Shown piece by piece: positions 1-10,697 of a stretch of 64,000 nt of DNA. Below the pieces are notes generated by a model that saw only the letters and a program-made list of their open reading frames with translations, searched no databases and had not been told where the DNA came from. The DNA is from Microbacterium pullorum (GTDB lineage Bacteria > Actinomycetota > Actinomycetes > Actinomycetales > Microbacteriaceae): positions 1-64,000 of the forward strand of contig NZ_JACSQP010000002.1 in assembly GCF_014836535.1 (NCBI RefSeq), given 5' to 3'. A program made the translations under genes and the position numbers. How positions within the stretch are numbered: position 1 is the first letter of the stretch; every line of letters starts with the position of its first letter.

Positions 1-78
1 GGAAACCAATAACAACAACCCAAGGGGGGTCAAGATTCAAACGACGAAAAAGGGTCAGAATTCAGGCGACGTTGACAG
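1..78. mobile_element. Apparent terminus of an insertion sequence (IS21-like, tentative)
   Basis: This stretch is visibly poorer in GC than everything after it and has no gene. It holds two similar 20-bp direct copies at 27-46 and 52-71 (GGGTCAAGATTCAAACGACG and GGGTCAGAATTCAGGCGACG, 16 of 20 identical, 25-bp period). Read from the other strand, the outer tip starts TGTCAACGTCGCC. IS21-family ends are known to start with TG and to carry several subterminal repeats, so I infer that an element lying left of the window ends near position 77. The transposase genes are not visible, so the family is a guess; an unrelated AT-rich spacer is the alternative. Confidence 0.4.
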
Positions 79-101
79 CTCCTAGTAAGTGGTCGCTTAC
101 T
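72..101 (+). promoter_or_regulatory. Candidate tetR-family promoter with -35 TTGACA
   Basis: A perfect TTGACA sits at 72-77, at the presumed end of the insertion sequence. Weak -10 candidates (CTTACT 96-101, TTACTT 97-102) lie 18-19 bp downstream and coincide with the right arm of the operator palindrome, so bound regulator would block the polymerase. The -10 is weak, which limits confidence. Confidence 0.4.
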
Positions 102-122
102 TGGGAAGCTAGCATAAGTAAG
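84..122. promoter_or_regulatory. Palindromic operator for the adjacent TetR-family regulator
   Basis: AGTAAG (84-89) and CTTACT (96-101) form a perfect 6-bp inverted repeat around the spacer TGGTCG. A third half-site, AAGTAAG, lies at 116-122, inverted relative to CTTACTT at 96-102, with GCTAGC at 108-113 between them. This is the usual architecture for TetR-family autoregulation; the assignment to the gene at 147 is inferred from position. Confidence 0.55.
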
Positions 123-146
123 CAGACGTTTCACTATGATGGGAGG

Positions 147-800
147 ATGAAGCGAGACGCCGAGGCAACCCGAGAGCGGATCCTGGCAGCCGCTTCGATC
201 GAGTTTGCCGAGCGCGGGCTGGCCGGCGCTCGTGTGGACCGGATCGCATCGGGCGCCACATCCAATGTCCGTCTCATCTACGCTCACTTCGCCAGCAAAG
301 AGAATCTCTTCGCCCTCACGCTCGACCGGGAGCTGACAGCGATGGCAACAGCAGTTCCCGTCGATGTCGACGACCTCCCCGGCTGGGTCGGGCGGTTGTT
401 CGACTACCACCGCGCGCACCCGGCTGGCGTACGGATGAGCCTGTGGCGCGAGCTCGAGCGACCTGACCTCGGACCGGACGATGCTCGCGTCTATGCCGAG
501 AAGGTCGAGGCAATGGCGCCGGCGTTCGGCGACCGGGCAGCTGCGATCGACCTGCTTGTCATCCTCTACGGCATGGCACAGGCCTGGTTCTTCACCCCGA
601 TCGGACTTCGAGGAGTGGATGGAAGTGACCCGCTAGGCGAGGACCGCATCGGTGACCACCGGCGCACCCTGGTCGCCGCTGCCAGCGCCCTCACCGAGGC
701 TCACTGGCTTGCACCAAGTCACCGATCGGCGCGGCACGACAGTCGGCTTGTCCGCAGAACACAGCCGACTGACGCGATCTCGTCGCAGGCGACACCGTGA
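147..800 (+). CDS. TetR/AcrR-family transcriptional regulator
   Basis: The 217-residue product has an N-terminal TetR helix-turn-helix (MKRDAEATRERILAAA, then RVDRIASGATSNVRLIYAHF, residues about 1-50) with the typical YxxFxSKxxLF end of the DNA-binding domain. The C-terminal ligand domain has no recognisable ligand motif. The in-frame TTG at 72 would put the promoter and operator inside the gene, so the ATG at 147 is preferred, although GGGAGG touches the ATG directly and spacing is poor. The last 25 or so residues (after SALTEAHW) are basic and unlike the usual family end. No target gene is obvious next to it; autoregulation through the palindrome at 84-122 is likely. Confidence 0.85.
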   Translation: MKRDAEATRERILAAASIEFAERGLAGARVDRIASGATSNVRLIYAHFASKENLFALTLDRELTAMATAVPVDVDDLPGWVGRLFDYHRAHPAGVRMSLWRELERPDLGPDDARVYAEKVEAMAPAFGDRAAAIDLLVILYGMAQAWFFTPIGLRGVDGSDPLGEDRIGDHRRTLVAAASALTEAHWLAPSHRSARHDSRLVRRTQPTDAISSQATP

Positions 801-963
801 GACCACTCGCAGGGCTCGTCCGCGGCGCCGTCTCGATAGCGGTCTGTCGGCGCGAGGCTGCACTCGAGCGCCTCGAGCAATGCACCGTCGGCCACTGGGG
901 GCAGTCGCGGTATGCGGTACACCGCCTGTCAAGCAGTCAACTCAGGCTGGCCCCGGAGAAACG

Positions 964-991
964 AAAAACCCCCGTTTGACCGGGGGTTTTT
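964..991. terminator. Bidirectional intrinsic terminator after tRNA-Ala
   Basis: AAAAACCCCCG (964-974) and CGGGGGTTTTT (981-991) form a perfect 11-bp stem with a 6-nt loop and a T-run on both strands. It directly follows the tRNA-Ala 3' end on the minus strand and can also stop rightward transcription from the TetR gene. Confidence 0.9.
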
Positions 992-1066
992 GGTGGACCT
1001 GAGGGGACTCGAACCCCTGACCCCCTGCATGCCATGCAGGTGCGCTACCAGCTGCGCCACAGGCCC
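991..1066 (-). tRNA. tRNA-Ala (anticodon GGC)
   Basis: The minus strand folds as a full cloverleaf: acceptor GGGCCTG/CAGGTCC, anticodon stem CCTGC/GCAGG with loop ATGGCAT (anticodon GGC, reading GCC/GCT), T-arm AGGGG TTCGAGT CCCCT. A73 and CCA are encoded (994 and 991-993). It reads leftward into the terminator at 964-991. Confidence 0.97.
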
Positions 1067-1094
1067 TTACGCTGCCCCGCGGGGCAACTCATTA

Positions 1095-1100
1095 AGCCTA
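1095..1100 (-). promoter_or_regulatory. Candidate -10 box of tRNA-Ala
   Basis: TAGGCT on the minus strand fits the TANNNT -10 used throughout the window and would start RNA about 22 nt before the mature tRNA end. The -35 is not recognisable. The 150 bp between here and rsfS hold nothing else that I can support. Confidence 0.5.
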
Positions 1101-1216
1101 CAACACGTCGGGCGGCGGAATCGAATCCTGCGCGATGTCCGGGCGTGTCCGCACTTGGGGAACCTGCTCGACGACGGCTCGACCGCACGGGGAACGAATT
1201 CTGCCTGCAGTGAGCG

Positions 1217-1594
1217 TCAGTCGGCGGAGGTGGTGGCGGGAAGCTCCACCGGGATCACCGGGCAGTCCTTCCACAGACGCTCGAGCCCGTAGAACATGCG
1301 GTCCTCCTCGTGGAAGACATGCGCGACGAGGTCGCCGAAGTCCAGCAGCACCCACCGCGCCTGGTCGCGGCCCTCGCGGCGCAGCCGCTTGTGTCCCGCT
1401 TCGAGGAGCTTCTCCTCGATGCGGTCGGCGATCGCGGCGACGTTGCGTTCGCCGTGGCCGGTGACGATCAAGAACGCGTCGACCAGCGGCAACGGCTCCG
1501 AGACATCCAGCGCGACGATGTCGTCGCCTCCGGTCGCATCGGCTGCCTGTGCAGCGATCTGAACCATTTCACGTGACTGCGCACTGGCGGTCAT
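1217..1594 (-). CDS. rsfS: Ribosomal silencing factor RsfS (Iojap family)
   Basis: The 125-residue protein binds ribosomal protein uL14 on the large subunit and blocks subunit joining under nutrient limitation. The RsfS/Iojap domain spans about residues 5-112: DIVALDVSEPLPLVDAFLIVTG, ERNVAAIADRIEE, then the conserved RREGRDQARWVLLDFGDLVAHVFHEEDRMFYGLERLW. The length is normal for the family. Its ATG overlaps the stop of the preceding membrane-protein gene (ATGA), so it is probably translationally coupled to it and belongs to the nadD transcript. The nadD-rsfS linkage is common in bacteria and supports the call. Confidence 0.95.
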   Translation of the reverse strand: MTASAQSREMVQIAAQAADATGGDDIVALDVSEPLPLVDAFLIVTGHGERNVAAIADRIEEKLLEAGHKRLRREGRDQARWVLLDFGDLVAHVFHEEDRMFYGLERLWKDCPVIPVELPATTSAD

Positions 1595-2628
1595 GAGAAC
1601 ACCCCCGTGGTGACAGCAAGAATGAGCACACCCACGAGCGTGAGTGCGAGTACACCGGCAGTGATGGCCAGGGCCATCATGAGGCGCCCGCCCTTCTCCG
1701 GTGCGGGCGGCTGGATGATCTCCCCGGCCGCCTTCGAGGTGCTGACCGCGGCGCTGGCCGCGATCGGCGTGGGCGAGGATGCCGGCGGCAGCTCACCATC
1801 GATGAGTGCCGCGTCGACGTCCTTGCCGTCGGCCACACCGGGCGCGTGCCCGTTGGAGCCGAGACCTTCGGGCAGGGCGAAGGTGCCCGTGATGAGCACC
1901 TCCCCCGTGGCCGTGACGGGACCGACGAGCGGACCCGACGACGGTGTCTGCGACAGGATGAGCGCGTTCGACGCGGTGAGTGACCCGTTGCCCGTGCTGC
2001 GGGCCAGGATGTGGTCGAACGATGCCGGGAGTTCGGCGGACACAGCTTCGCCCGCGAGCAGTTCGGCACCCAGCGCACTGTTGACGACGGGACGTTCTTC
2101 TTCGACGTCGGCGGTCTCGTCGGCCGCTGCCACCGCGGGCTCGTCGGCAGCCTCGTCAGGCTCAGGCTCCGGGGCGTCCTCAGTCTCTGCGGTGTCCTCA
2201 GCTTCCGGGGCGTTCTCAGCCTCGGGGGCGTCCTCGGCTCGCGAGGCGTCATCGGCGGGATCTGCAGACTCATCCTCCGTCGCCGCGTCGGTGGGCGCAG
2301 CGAACGGTGATTCGTTGCGCTCCGCCATATCCGCGGCGTGAGCGGCGATGACATCGGCGGTGATGACAGGAACCGATGCCGTGCGGATGCGCTCCTGCTG
2401 ACGGGCCTGACGGCGGGTCAGTGGGCGCGCGCCCAGGTCGACGCTCGCGTCGGATGCGGGGGCAGGGGGCACCTCGGCGGGCGCGGCGGGACGCGGCAGC
2501 GGGGCGGCCACGACGGGCGTCTCTGCCGGGGTGCCTTCGGGGGTGATGATCGGGTTGGCCGCCGTGTTGCGCAGGTCACGGATTTGCTTGCGCGTCAGCG
2601 GCGGAGTGGGCTGCTCGGGTGTGCTCAT
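1591..2628 (-). CDS. Uncharacterised membrane-anchored protein with acidic repeat linker
   Basis: I do not recognise a functional domain in this 345-residue protein. The N-terminus ([21 protein letters not shown]) carries the pattern PLTRxQxRxxR, which recurs near residue 75 as [16 protein letters not shown], so it may hold two short basic repeats. Residues about 115-175 are low-complexity, rich in Glu, Ala and Pro ([20 protein letters not shown]). One transmembrane segment ends the protein ([24 protein letters not shown]), leaving the N-terminal part presumably in the cytoplasm. It starts in an ATGA overlap with the nadD stop and ends in an ATGA overlap with rsfS, so the three are coupled. 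The start at 2628 is chosen because of that overlap. Confidence 0.75.
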   Translation of the reverse strand: MSTPEQPTPPLTRKQIRDLRNTAANPIITPEGTPAETPVVAAPLPRPAAPAEVPPAPASDASVDLGARPLTRRQARQQERIRTASVPVITADVIAAHAADMAERNESPFAAPTDAATEDESADPADDASRAEDAPEAENAPEAEDTAETEDAPEPEPDEAADEPAVAAADETADVEEERPVVNSALGAELLAGEAVSAELPASFDHILARSTGNGSLTASNALILSQTPSSGPLVGPVTATGEVLITGTFALPEGLGSNGHAPGVADGKDVDAALIDGELPPASSPTPIAASAAVSTSKAAGEIIQPPAPEKGGRLMMALAITAGVLALTLVGVLILAVTTGVFS

Positions 2629-3221
2629 GCCATGCTCCGATAGAGGTGATGCTTCGCAATGTATTGGACGACACCGTCGGGAACCAGGTACCACACCGGG
2701 TAACCGCGATGTACGCGGCTCCGGCAGTCGGTGGACGAGATCGCCAATGCGGGTACTTCCAACTGACTCACTCCCTCGGGTGGGAGATCATCGATGTTCA
2801 GCACGTGGCCGGGGCGTGACACGGCGACGAAGTGCGCCAGGCGCCACAACTCGTCATGATCGCGCCAGGTGAAGATCTGCGCGATGGCATCTGCACCGGT
2901 GATGAAGAAGAACTCCGCATCCGGTCGCTGTGCCCGCAGATCCCGCAGCGTGTCGGTCGTGTAGGTCGGCCCACCGCGATCGACGTCGACGCGGCTGACG
3001 GTGAACCGCGGGTTGGATGCCGTGGCGATCACCGTCATCAGGTACCGGTGCTCCGCCGCCGACACATCGGGCTTCTGCCAGGGCTGGCCCGTCGGCACGA
3101 ACACGACTTCGTCGAGATCGAGCGACTGGGCCACTTCGCTGGCCGCCACGAGGTGACCGTGATGGATCGGATCGAACGTTCCGCCCATCACTCCAATGCG
3201 CGGTGCGCGCGGAGAACTCAT
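2625..3221 (-). CDS. nadD: Nicotinate-nucleotide adenylyltransferase
   Basis: This enzyme adenylates nicotinate mononucleotide to deamido-NAD, the penultimate step of NAD synthesis. The 198 residues begin with the nucleotidyltransferase signature [11 protein letters not shown] (residues 13-23). The C-terminal [13 protein letters not shown] corresponds to the family ISST/SxxR motif, and VPTGQPWQK follows the first helix as usual. Length is normal. It sits between a small membrane-protein gene upstream and the coupled membrane protein and rsfS genes downstream. Confidence 0.95.
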   Translation of the reverse strand: MSSPRAPRIGVMGGTFDPIHHGHLVAASEVAQSLDLDEVVFVPTGQPWQKPDVSAAEHRYLMTVIATASNPRFTVSRVDVDRGGPTYTTDTLRDLRAQRPDAEFFFITGADAIAQIFTWRDHDELWRLAHFVAVSRPGHVLNIDDLPPEGVSQLEVPALAISSTDCRSRVHRGYPVWYLVPDGVVQYIAKHHLYRSMA

Positions 3222-3230
3222 ACCGCCGGC

Positions 3231-3455
3231 CTAGTGGTGGCCGTGCCCCGCCTGCGTGAGTTCGTCGGCGTGGGTGCGCGCGTAGGCCTCTGCTTTCGGG
3301 GCGTGACGGTTGGCGACGTTGCGGTACGACAGCGTCACCAGGCCCAGAGCCAGGAACACGACGAGTGCGACGATGCCGTAGCCGATGGTGTCGAAGAGAC
3401 CGACGTGGTGTTCGGTCTCTGCCGCGGCGAGAGCGGTGATCGTGGCGAAAGTCAT
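3231..3455 (-). CDS. Small single-pass membrane protein with His-rich tail
   Basis: A 74-residue protein of unknown function. After a short N-terminus (MTFATITALAAAETEHHVG) one transmembrane helix is clear (IGYGIVALVVFLALGLVTLSY), followed by a charged cytoplasmic-looking tail ending AGHGHH. Histidines at both ends (EHH and HGHH) could bind metal, but this is only a possibility. The ATG at 3455 is chosen because it follows GGAG at a usable distance; the longer frame overlaps proA and starts with unrelated residues. It lies 9 bp before nadD and 49 bp after proA, all in the same direction. Confidence 0.75.
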   Translation of the reverse strand: MTFATITALAAAETEHHVGLFDTIGYGIVALVVFLALGLVTLSYRNVANRHAPKAEAYARTHADELTQAGHGHH

Positions 3456-3504
3456 GCGGGCTCCGTTCGAGTTGCGTGTGGTGCGCGGTATCCAGCTTAG
3501 GCGG

Positions 3505-4773
3505 TCAGGGGCGGATCTGCCCGGCGCCACGGGCAAGCCACTTGGTGCTGGTCAGCTCCGACAGACCCATCGGGCCGCGCGCGTGGAGTTTCTGGGTGGA
3601 GATGCCGACCTCGGCACCGAAGCCGAACTCGCCACCGTCGGTGAAGCGGGTGGAGGCGTTGGCCATCACGACAGCCGAGTCCACCTCGGCCAAGAAGCGC
3701 TCGGCGCGCTCGGCGTCGTCGGTGATGATCGACTCGGTATGACCCGTGGAGTACTGGCGGATGTGGGCCAGTGCTTCGTCGAGGTCCTCGACGACCCGCA
3801 TCGACAGGTCGAGGCTCATGTGCTCGACGGCATACTCGTCGTCCGTGACGGCGACGACGCCGTCAGCGAGGATGCGGGTGGTGTCGTCGCCGTGCACGGT
3901 GACACCCTCGGCCTGCAACGCGGCGACGACCGGCGGAACCAGCCGTGGCGCCGCGTCGGCGAGCACCAGCACGGTCTCGACGGCGTTGCAGACGCTGGGA
4001 CGTTGCACCTTGGCGTTGACGACGATGTCCCGTGCCCAGTCCAGCGGGGCGCTGGAATCGAGCACGATGTGGACGACACCGGCCCCGGTCTCGATCACCG
4101 GCACGAGTGACTCGCTGACGACGGTCTCGATCAGCTGAGCGCTCCCCCGCGGGACGAGCACATCGACAAGGCCCCGAGCCTGCATGAGGTCGCGGGCGCC
4201 GTCGCGGCCGAAGTCGTCGACGGTCTGCACCGCCTCGGGGTCGATGCCTCGCTCGGCGAGGGCCGCCCGGATCACGCCGACCAGAGCCGCATTCGAGCGT
4301 TCCGCGGCGCTCCCGCCCCGCAGCACCACGGCGTTGCCCGAGCGCAGGGCCAGTGCGGCGATGTCGACGGTGACGTTGGGTCGCGCTTCGTAGATCGCCC
4401 CGACCACCCCGAACGGCACGGACACCTTCTGCAGCTGCACGCCCGTGGGCAGTTCTCGCTCATCGAGCACGCGACCCACCGGGTCGGGCAGCGCGGCGAC
4501 GTCGCGGACGGCGGCGGCGAGGCCGGCGATGCGGGTGGCATCCAGCCGCAGCCGGTCTTGCAGACCTGCGGACATGCCGTTGGCACGCCCACGCTCGAGA
4601 TCTTCTGCGTTGGCCGCGACGATGTCGTCGACAGCGGCATCGATCGCGTCGGCGACGGTGTGCAGTGCGGCGGCCTTGTCTGCGTCGCTGAGGAGCGCGA
4701 TGCTGCGCGCGGCGTCCTTGGCGCGCTGCATCCGCTCGCGCGCGGTGGTCGCCGTCGCGGTCAAGGGTGTCAT
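3505..4773 (-). CDS. proA: Glutamate-5-semialdehyde dehydrogenase (gamma-glutamyl phosphate reductase)
   Basis: ProA reduces gamma-glutamyl phosphate with NADPH to glutamate-5-semialdehyde, the second step of proline synthesis. The 422-residue sequence has the aldehyde-dehydrogenase fold: VPFGVVGAIYEARPNVTVDIAALALRSGNAVVLRGG in the cofactor domain and the catalytic cysteine in VQRPSVCNAVETVLV. The C-terminal EFGFGAEVGISTQKLHARGPMGL is a family hallmark. It follows proB by 9 bp, so both early proline enzymes are made from one transcript. Confidence 0.96.
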   Translation of the reverse strand: MTPLTATATTARERMQRAKDAARSIALLSDADKAAALHTVADAIDAAVDDIVAANAEDLERGRANGMSAGLQDRLRLDATRIAGLAAAVRDVAALPDPVGRVLDERELPTGVQLQKVSVPFGVVGAIYEARPNVTVDIAALALRSGNAVVLRGGSAAERSNAALVGVIRAALAERGIDPEAVQTVDDFGRDGARDLMQARGLVDVLVPRGSAQLIETVVSESLVPVIETGAGVVHIVLDSSAPLDWARDIVVNAKVQRPSVCNAVETVLVLADAAPRLVPPVVAALQAEGVTVHGDDTTRILADGVVAVTDDEYAVEHMSLDLSMRVVEDLDEALAHIRQYSTGHTESIITDDAERAERFLAEVDSAVVMANASTRFTDGGEFGFGAEVGISTQKLHARGPMGLSELTSTKWLARGAGQIRP

Positions 4774-4782
4774 CCGGTCAGC

Positions 4783-7196
<2,414 letters not shown>

Positions 7197-7213
7197 TCAG
7201 TGCGATACCGCGG

Positions 7214-7471
7214 TCACTCCGCGGCAGCGACGATGTTGACCACCTTGCGGCGGCCCTTCGAGCCGAACTCGACCGCACCCGCCGCGAGGGCGAACAGGGT
7301 GTCGTCCTTGCCACGGCCGACGTTGGCGCCCGGGTGGAAGTGGGTGCCGCGCTGGCGGACGATGATCTCGCCGGCGTTGACCTCCTGGCCACCGAAGCGC
7401 TTCACGCCCAGTCGCTGGGCGTTGGAGTCGCGACCGTTACGGGTGGAGCTTGCGCCCTTTTTATGTGCCAT
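7214..7471 (-). CDS. rpmA: 50S ribosomal protein L27 (bL27)
   Basis: The 85-residue protein is typical bL27, which reaches the peptidyl-transferase centre with its N-terminal arm: [48 protein letters not shown]. The N-terminus is unprocessed type (no extra cleavable peptide as in Firmicutes). It lies 18 bp after rplU and is followed by a strong terminator. Confidence 0.98.
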   Translation of the reverse strand: MAHKKGASSTRNGRDSNAQRLGVKRFGGQEVNAGEIIVRQRGTHFHPGANVGRGKDDTLFALAAGAVEFGSKGRRKVVNIVAAAE

Positions 7472-7489
7472 CTCTGCGTCTCCCTCGGC

Positions 7490-7798
7490 TTACTTGATGC
7501 CGGTGACCTTGACGCGCGTGAGGTCCTGACGGTGCCCCTGGCGCTTCTTGTAGCCGGTCTTGTTCTTGAACTTCTGAATCACGATCTTGGGGCCGCGGAG
7601 CTCACCGAGGACCTCGGCGGTCACGGTGACCTTCGCGAGCTTGTCGGCGTCGGTCGTGACGGCGTCGCCGTCGACGAGCAGCACCGCGGGCAGCTCGAGG
7701 GTCTCGCCGACCTTCGTCTGCTGACGGTCGAGAACGACGATCGTGCCGACCTCGACCTTCTCCTGGCGGCCACCGGCGCGCACAACTGCGTAAACCAC
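7490..7798 (-). CDS. rplU: 50S ribosomal protein L21 (bL21)
   Basis: The 102-residue product [26 protein letters not shown]...[15 protein letters not shown] is full-length bL21, a 23S rRNA-binding protein. The GTG at 7798 is chosen because homologous proteins start exactly here (M-V/A-Y-A-V-V); the upstream part of the open frame is unrelated proline-rich sequence. The 200 bp between this start and the DUF4031 gene would hold the promoter and leader; L21 leaders in other bacteria are regulatory, but I could not define a structure. Confidence 0.97.
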   Translation of the reverse strand: MVYAVVRAGGRQEKVEVGTIVVLDRQQTKVGETLELPAVLLVDGDAVTTDADKLAKVTVTAEVLGELRGPKIVIQKFKNKTGYKKRQGHRQDLTRVKVTGIK

Positions 7799-8007
7799 TT
7801 CACACCTGTTTCGTCTGGGAGCGCGAGGCTCCGGTTGTCTTGCGAGACTCGCTCTGGGAAAGATAAGTCTGGGTGCCCCACCGGCTGCTGGAGCCGCCGG
7901 CGTGCGCGTACCGCCCGAAGATGGGGAAACGCGTCGCACCAAGGGTTGAGTTTAGCCGATGCCGGCCCACATGACAAAAGCTCCCGGGTGCGTGTCGCGT
8001 GACGGCC

Positions 8008-8013
8008 TAGGAT
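8008..8013 (+). promoter_or_regulatory. -10 box for a leaderless DUF4031 transcript
   Basis: TAGGAT followed by 7 nt and then the ATG at 8021 places the expected transcription start at the A of the start codon. There is no Shine-Dalgarno sequence. Confidence 0.6.
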
Positions 8014-8020
8014 CAGTCGG

Positions 8021-8287
8021 ATGGCGATCCTGATCGACGATCCGCGCTGGCCGGCCCACGGCACGCTCTGGGCGCATCTGGTCAGTGACACCGCGCTGGA
8101 GGAACTTCACGCGTTTGCGGCGGCCAACGGCATCCCGCGTCGTGGCTTCGACCTCGATCATTACGACGTCCCCGAAGCCGTGCACACACGCCTCGTGGCC
8201 GCCGGCGCTGTTCACGTCGACGGCCACGAGTTGGTGCGCAGGCTCATCGCGTCGGGGTTGCGCGTGCGCGCACGCGACCGACGCTGA
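8021..8287 (+). CDS. DUF4031 domain-containing protein
   Basis: An 88-residue protein matching the small DUF4031 family of actinobacteria: MAILIDDPRWPAHGTLWAHLVSDTALEELHAFAAANGIPRRGFDLDHYDVPEAVHTRLVAAGA. The conserved IDxPxW at the start and the FDxDHYDVP centre are the family features; function is unknown. It is transcribed against its neighbours, ending only 7 bp from the stop of the RNase E/G gene, and is probably leaderless. Confidence 0.85.
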   Translation: MAILIDDPRWPAHGTLWAHLVSDTALEELHAFAAANGIPRRGFDLDHYDVPEAVHTRLVAAGAVHVDGHELVRRLIASGLRVRARDRR

Positions 8288-8294
8288 GAGCGGG

Positions 8295-10697
8295 TCAGTT
8301 CCCTTCGGTCACGTGAGGCACCGGGGTGCCCGTGAGTGCCGCGGTGGAGACACGGCGGCGTCCCCGGCCCTGGCCCGGCGCCTTCGGCTCGGGAAGGGCC
8401 TGCAGGACCGAATCCAGCAGCAGGTCCTTCTCGGTCTTCGGGGCTGCCGGCTCGGTGCGCTTCTTGCGCGCCTTCTTCGGGCGCTCGGAGCGCTCGGGAG
8501 CCGGGGGCAGCACGATGGACACGTCGGGCGTCGCCTCTGCCTCGGCCGGGGCCTCGCCCTGGGCCGGGTGGATGGTCGATGCGGCGATCTGCGCGAGAGC
8601 CGACTTGACGCCTTCGGTGATCACATGGGTGCCGCCGGCGGGAGCGGGCGCAGGCGGTGCCTGGCGCGGGCGGCGCGCGTTCTGGTTGCCGCCGTTGCCG
8701 CCGTTGCCCGAGTTGCCCCCGTTGCCGCGATGCTTCACCACGGGATCGTGGTGCACGACTACACCGCGACCGGCGCAGACGTCGCACGCCTCGCTGAAGG
8801 TCTCGAGGAGTCCGAGACCCAGCTTCTTGCGCGTCATCTGCACGAGCCCGAGCGAAGTGACCTCCGCCACCTGATGCTTCGTGCGGTCGCGGCTCAGGCA
8901 TTCGACCAGCCGCCGCAGCACCAGGTCCCGGTTGGACTCGAGCACCATGTCGATGAAGTCGACCACGATGATGCCGCCGATGTCGCGCAGCCGCAGCTGG
9001 CGCACGATCTCCTCGGCCGCCTCGAGGTTGTTCTTGGTGACGGTCTCCTCGAGGTTGCCGCCGGAGCCGACGAACTTGCCGGTGTTGACGTCGACGACCG
9101 TCATCGCCTCGGTGCGGTCGATGACGAGCGATCCGCCCGAGGGCAGCCACACCTTGCGGTCCAGCGCCTTCTCGATCTGCTCCGTCACGCGGAACTCGTC
9201 GAACGGGTCGTGGTCGCCCTCGAAACGCTGCACGCGATCGAGCAGGTCGGGCGCGACGCCGGCGAGGTAGCTCGTGATGGTGTCGTACGCGTCGTCACCC
9301 TGGATCAGCATGCGCGTGAAGTCCTCGTTGAAGACGTCGCGGACGATCTTGACCAGCAGGTCGGGCTCGGAGTGCAGCAGTGCCGGCGCGCCGACGGTCT
9401 CGACCTGCTTGCTGATGTGCTCCCACTGGTTGGTGAGGCGCTGCACGTCGCGGGTCAGCTGGTCCTCGGTGGCACCCTCGGCGGCGGTGCGCACGATGAC
9501 ACCGCTGGACTCGGGCAGCACCTCCTTGAGGATGCGCTTGAGGCGGGCGCGCTCCGTGTCGGGGAGCTTGCGCGAGATGCCGTTCATGGCACCGCCGGGC
9601 ACGTACACGAGGTAGCGGCCGGGGAGCGAGATCTGGCTCGTGAGGCGCGCGCCCTTGTGTCCGATGGGGTCTTTGGTGACCTGGACGAGCACGCGGTCAC
9701 CCGACTTCAGCGCGAGCTCGATGCGACGCGGCTGGTTGCCTGTCTCGACGGCATCCCAGTCGACCTCACCCGAGTACAGCACGGCGTTGCGGCCGCGCCC
9801 AATGTCGACGAAGGCTGCTTCCATGCTGGGAAGCACGTTCTGCACGCGACCGAGGTACACGTTGCCGATGAGTGACGCATCCTGGCTGCGGGCGACGTAG
9901 TGCTCGACGAGCACGTTGTCCTCGAGCACGGCGATCTGCACGCGGCCGTTCTTGGAACGCACGATCATCTCACGGTCCACCGACTCGCGACGGGCGAGGA
10001 ACTCGGCTTCGGTCACGACGGTGCGGCGGCGCCCGGCCTCACGGCCGTCGCGACGACGCTGCTTCTTGGCCTCGAGGCGGGTGGACCCCTTGATGCGCTG
10101 CGGCTCGGTGATGAGTTCCACGGCGCGCTGTCGCGGAGCAGCGGCCGCGGGGGCGTCGTCGATGTCGTCACCGCCGCGACGGCGACCCCGGCGGCGGGCA
10201 GTGGAGCTGCCGGGCTGGTCCCGGTCGGTGCGATCGTTGCGCTCGCGGTCGGCGCGGTCACTGCGGTCACGATCGCGGTCGTCCACGTCGTCGTGCGGCG
10301 CGCGGCCGCTGCGCTCGGGTGCCGGCAGCACGGGCGGTGCGTAGAAATGAAGCTGCGTCGACACGGCCGACACGAAGTTCTCGGGCAGCAGCCCCAGGCT
10401 CACCGCCGTGACGGGGCCGGTCCTCTGGTGCTCGGGCGCGTCCTCGGATGCCGCGGCATCCGTGCCGGCCTGTGCTTCGCCGGGGCTCGCCTCGGGCTCG
10501 GCGGCAGGCGCCGGCTCAGGTGCAGGCTCCGCCTCGGGGGCAGGCTCGGACTGCGCCGCCGCATCCGGCGTCTCAGTCGTGTCGCCGGGGGCCGCGACGG
10601 CGGCATCCGCCGTCTGGTCCGGCGCTGCGATGTCGAGCTGCTCGGGCGTCAGCGCGCCGTCTTCGGAAAGGGGATCTGTGCGGGTCTCATCGGACAT
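8295..10697 (-). CDS. rne: Ribonuclease E/G family endoribonuclease
   Basis: This enzyme cleaves single-stranded RNA in mRNA decay and rRNA/tRNA maturation. The 800 residues have an actinobacterial layout: a long acidic then basic N-terminal extension (about 1-240), an S1 domain (NVYLGRVQNVLPSMEAAFVDIGRGRNAVLY), the 5'-sensor and RNase H-like part, and the catalytic region with the two metal-binding aspartates in VVDVNTGKFVGSG and IIVVDFIDM. A CDVCAGRG Zn-link follows. The C-terminus is a Gly/Asn-rich linker (GNGGNSGNGGNGGN) plus a basic tail. AAGGAG 10 nt upstream favours the ATG at 10697. Confidence 0.93.
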   Translation of the reverse strand: MSDETRTDPLSEDGALTPEQLDIAAPDQTADAAVAAPGDTTETPDAAAQSEPAPEAEPAPEPAPAAEPEASPGEAQAGTDAAASEDAPEHQRTGPVTAVSLGLLPENFVSAVSTQLHFYAPPVLPAPERSGRAPHDDVDDRDRDRSDRADRERNDRTDRDQPGSSTARRRGRRRGGDDIDDAPAAAAPRQRAVELITEPQRIKGSTRLEAKKQRRRDGREAGRRRTVVTEAEFLARRESVDREMIVRSKNGRVQIAVLEDNVLVEHYVARSQDASLIGNVYLGRVQNVLPSMEAAFVDIGRGRNAVLYSGEVDWDAVETGNQPRRIELALKSGDRVLVQVTKDPIGHKGARLTSQISLPGRYLVYVPGGAMNGISRKLPDTERARLKRILKEVLPESSGVIVRTAAEGATEDQLTRDVQRLTNQWEHISKQVETVGAPALLHSEPDLLVKIVRDVFNEDFTRMLIQGDDAYDTITSYLAGVAPDLLDRVQRFEGDHDPFDEFRVTEQIEKALDRKVWLPSGGSLVIDRTEAMTVVDVNTGKFVGSGGNLEETVTKNNLEAAEEIVRQLRLRDIGGIIVVDFIDMVLESNRDLVLRRLVECLSRDRTKHQVAEVTSLGLVQMTRKKLGLGLLETFSEACDVCAGRGVVVHHDPVVKHRGNGGNSGNGGNGGNQNARRPRQAPPAPAPAGGTHVITEGVKSALAQIAASTIHPAQGEAPAEAEATPDVSIVLPPAPERSERPKKARKKRTEPAAPKTEKDLLLDSVLQALPEPKAPGQGRGRRRVSTAALTGTPVPHVTEGN

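Noticed and set aside
803-963. Small open frames between the TetR gene and tRNA-Ala
   Set aside because: They lack ribosome sites and family resemblance, and overlap each other on both strands.
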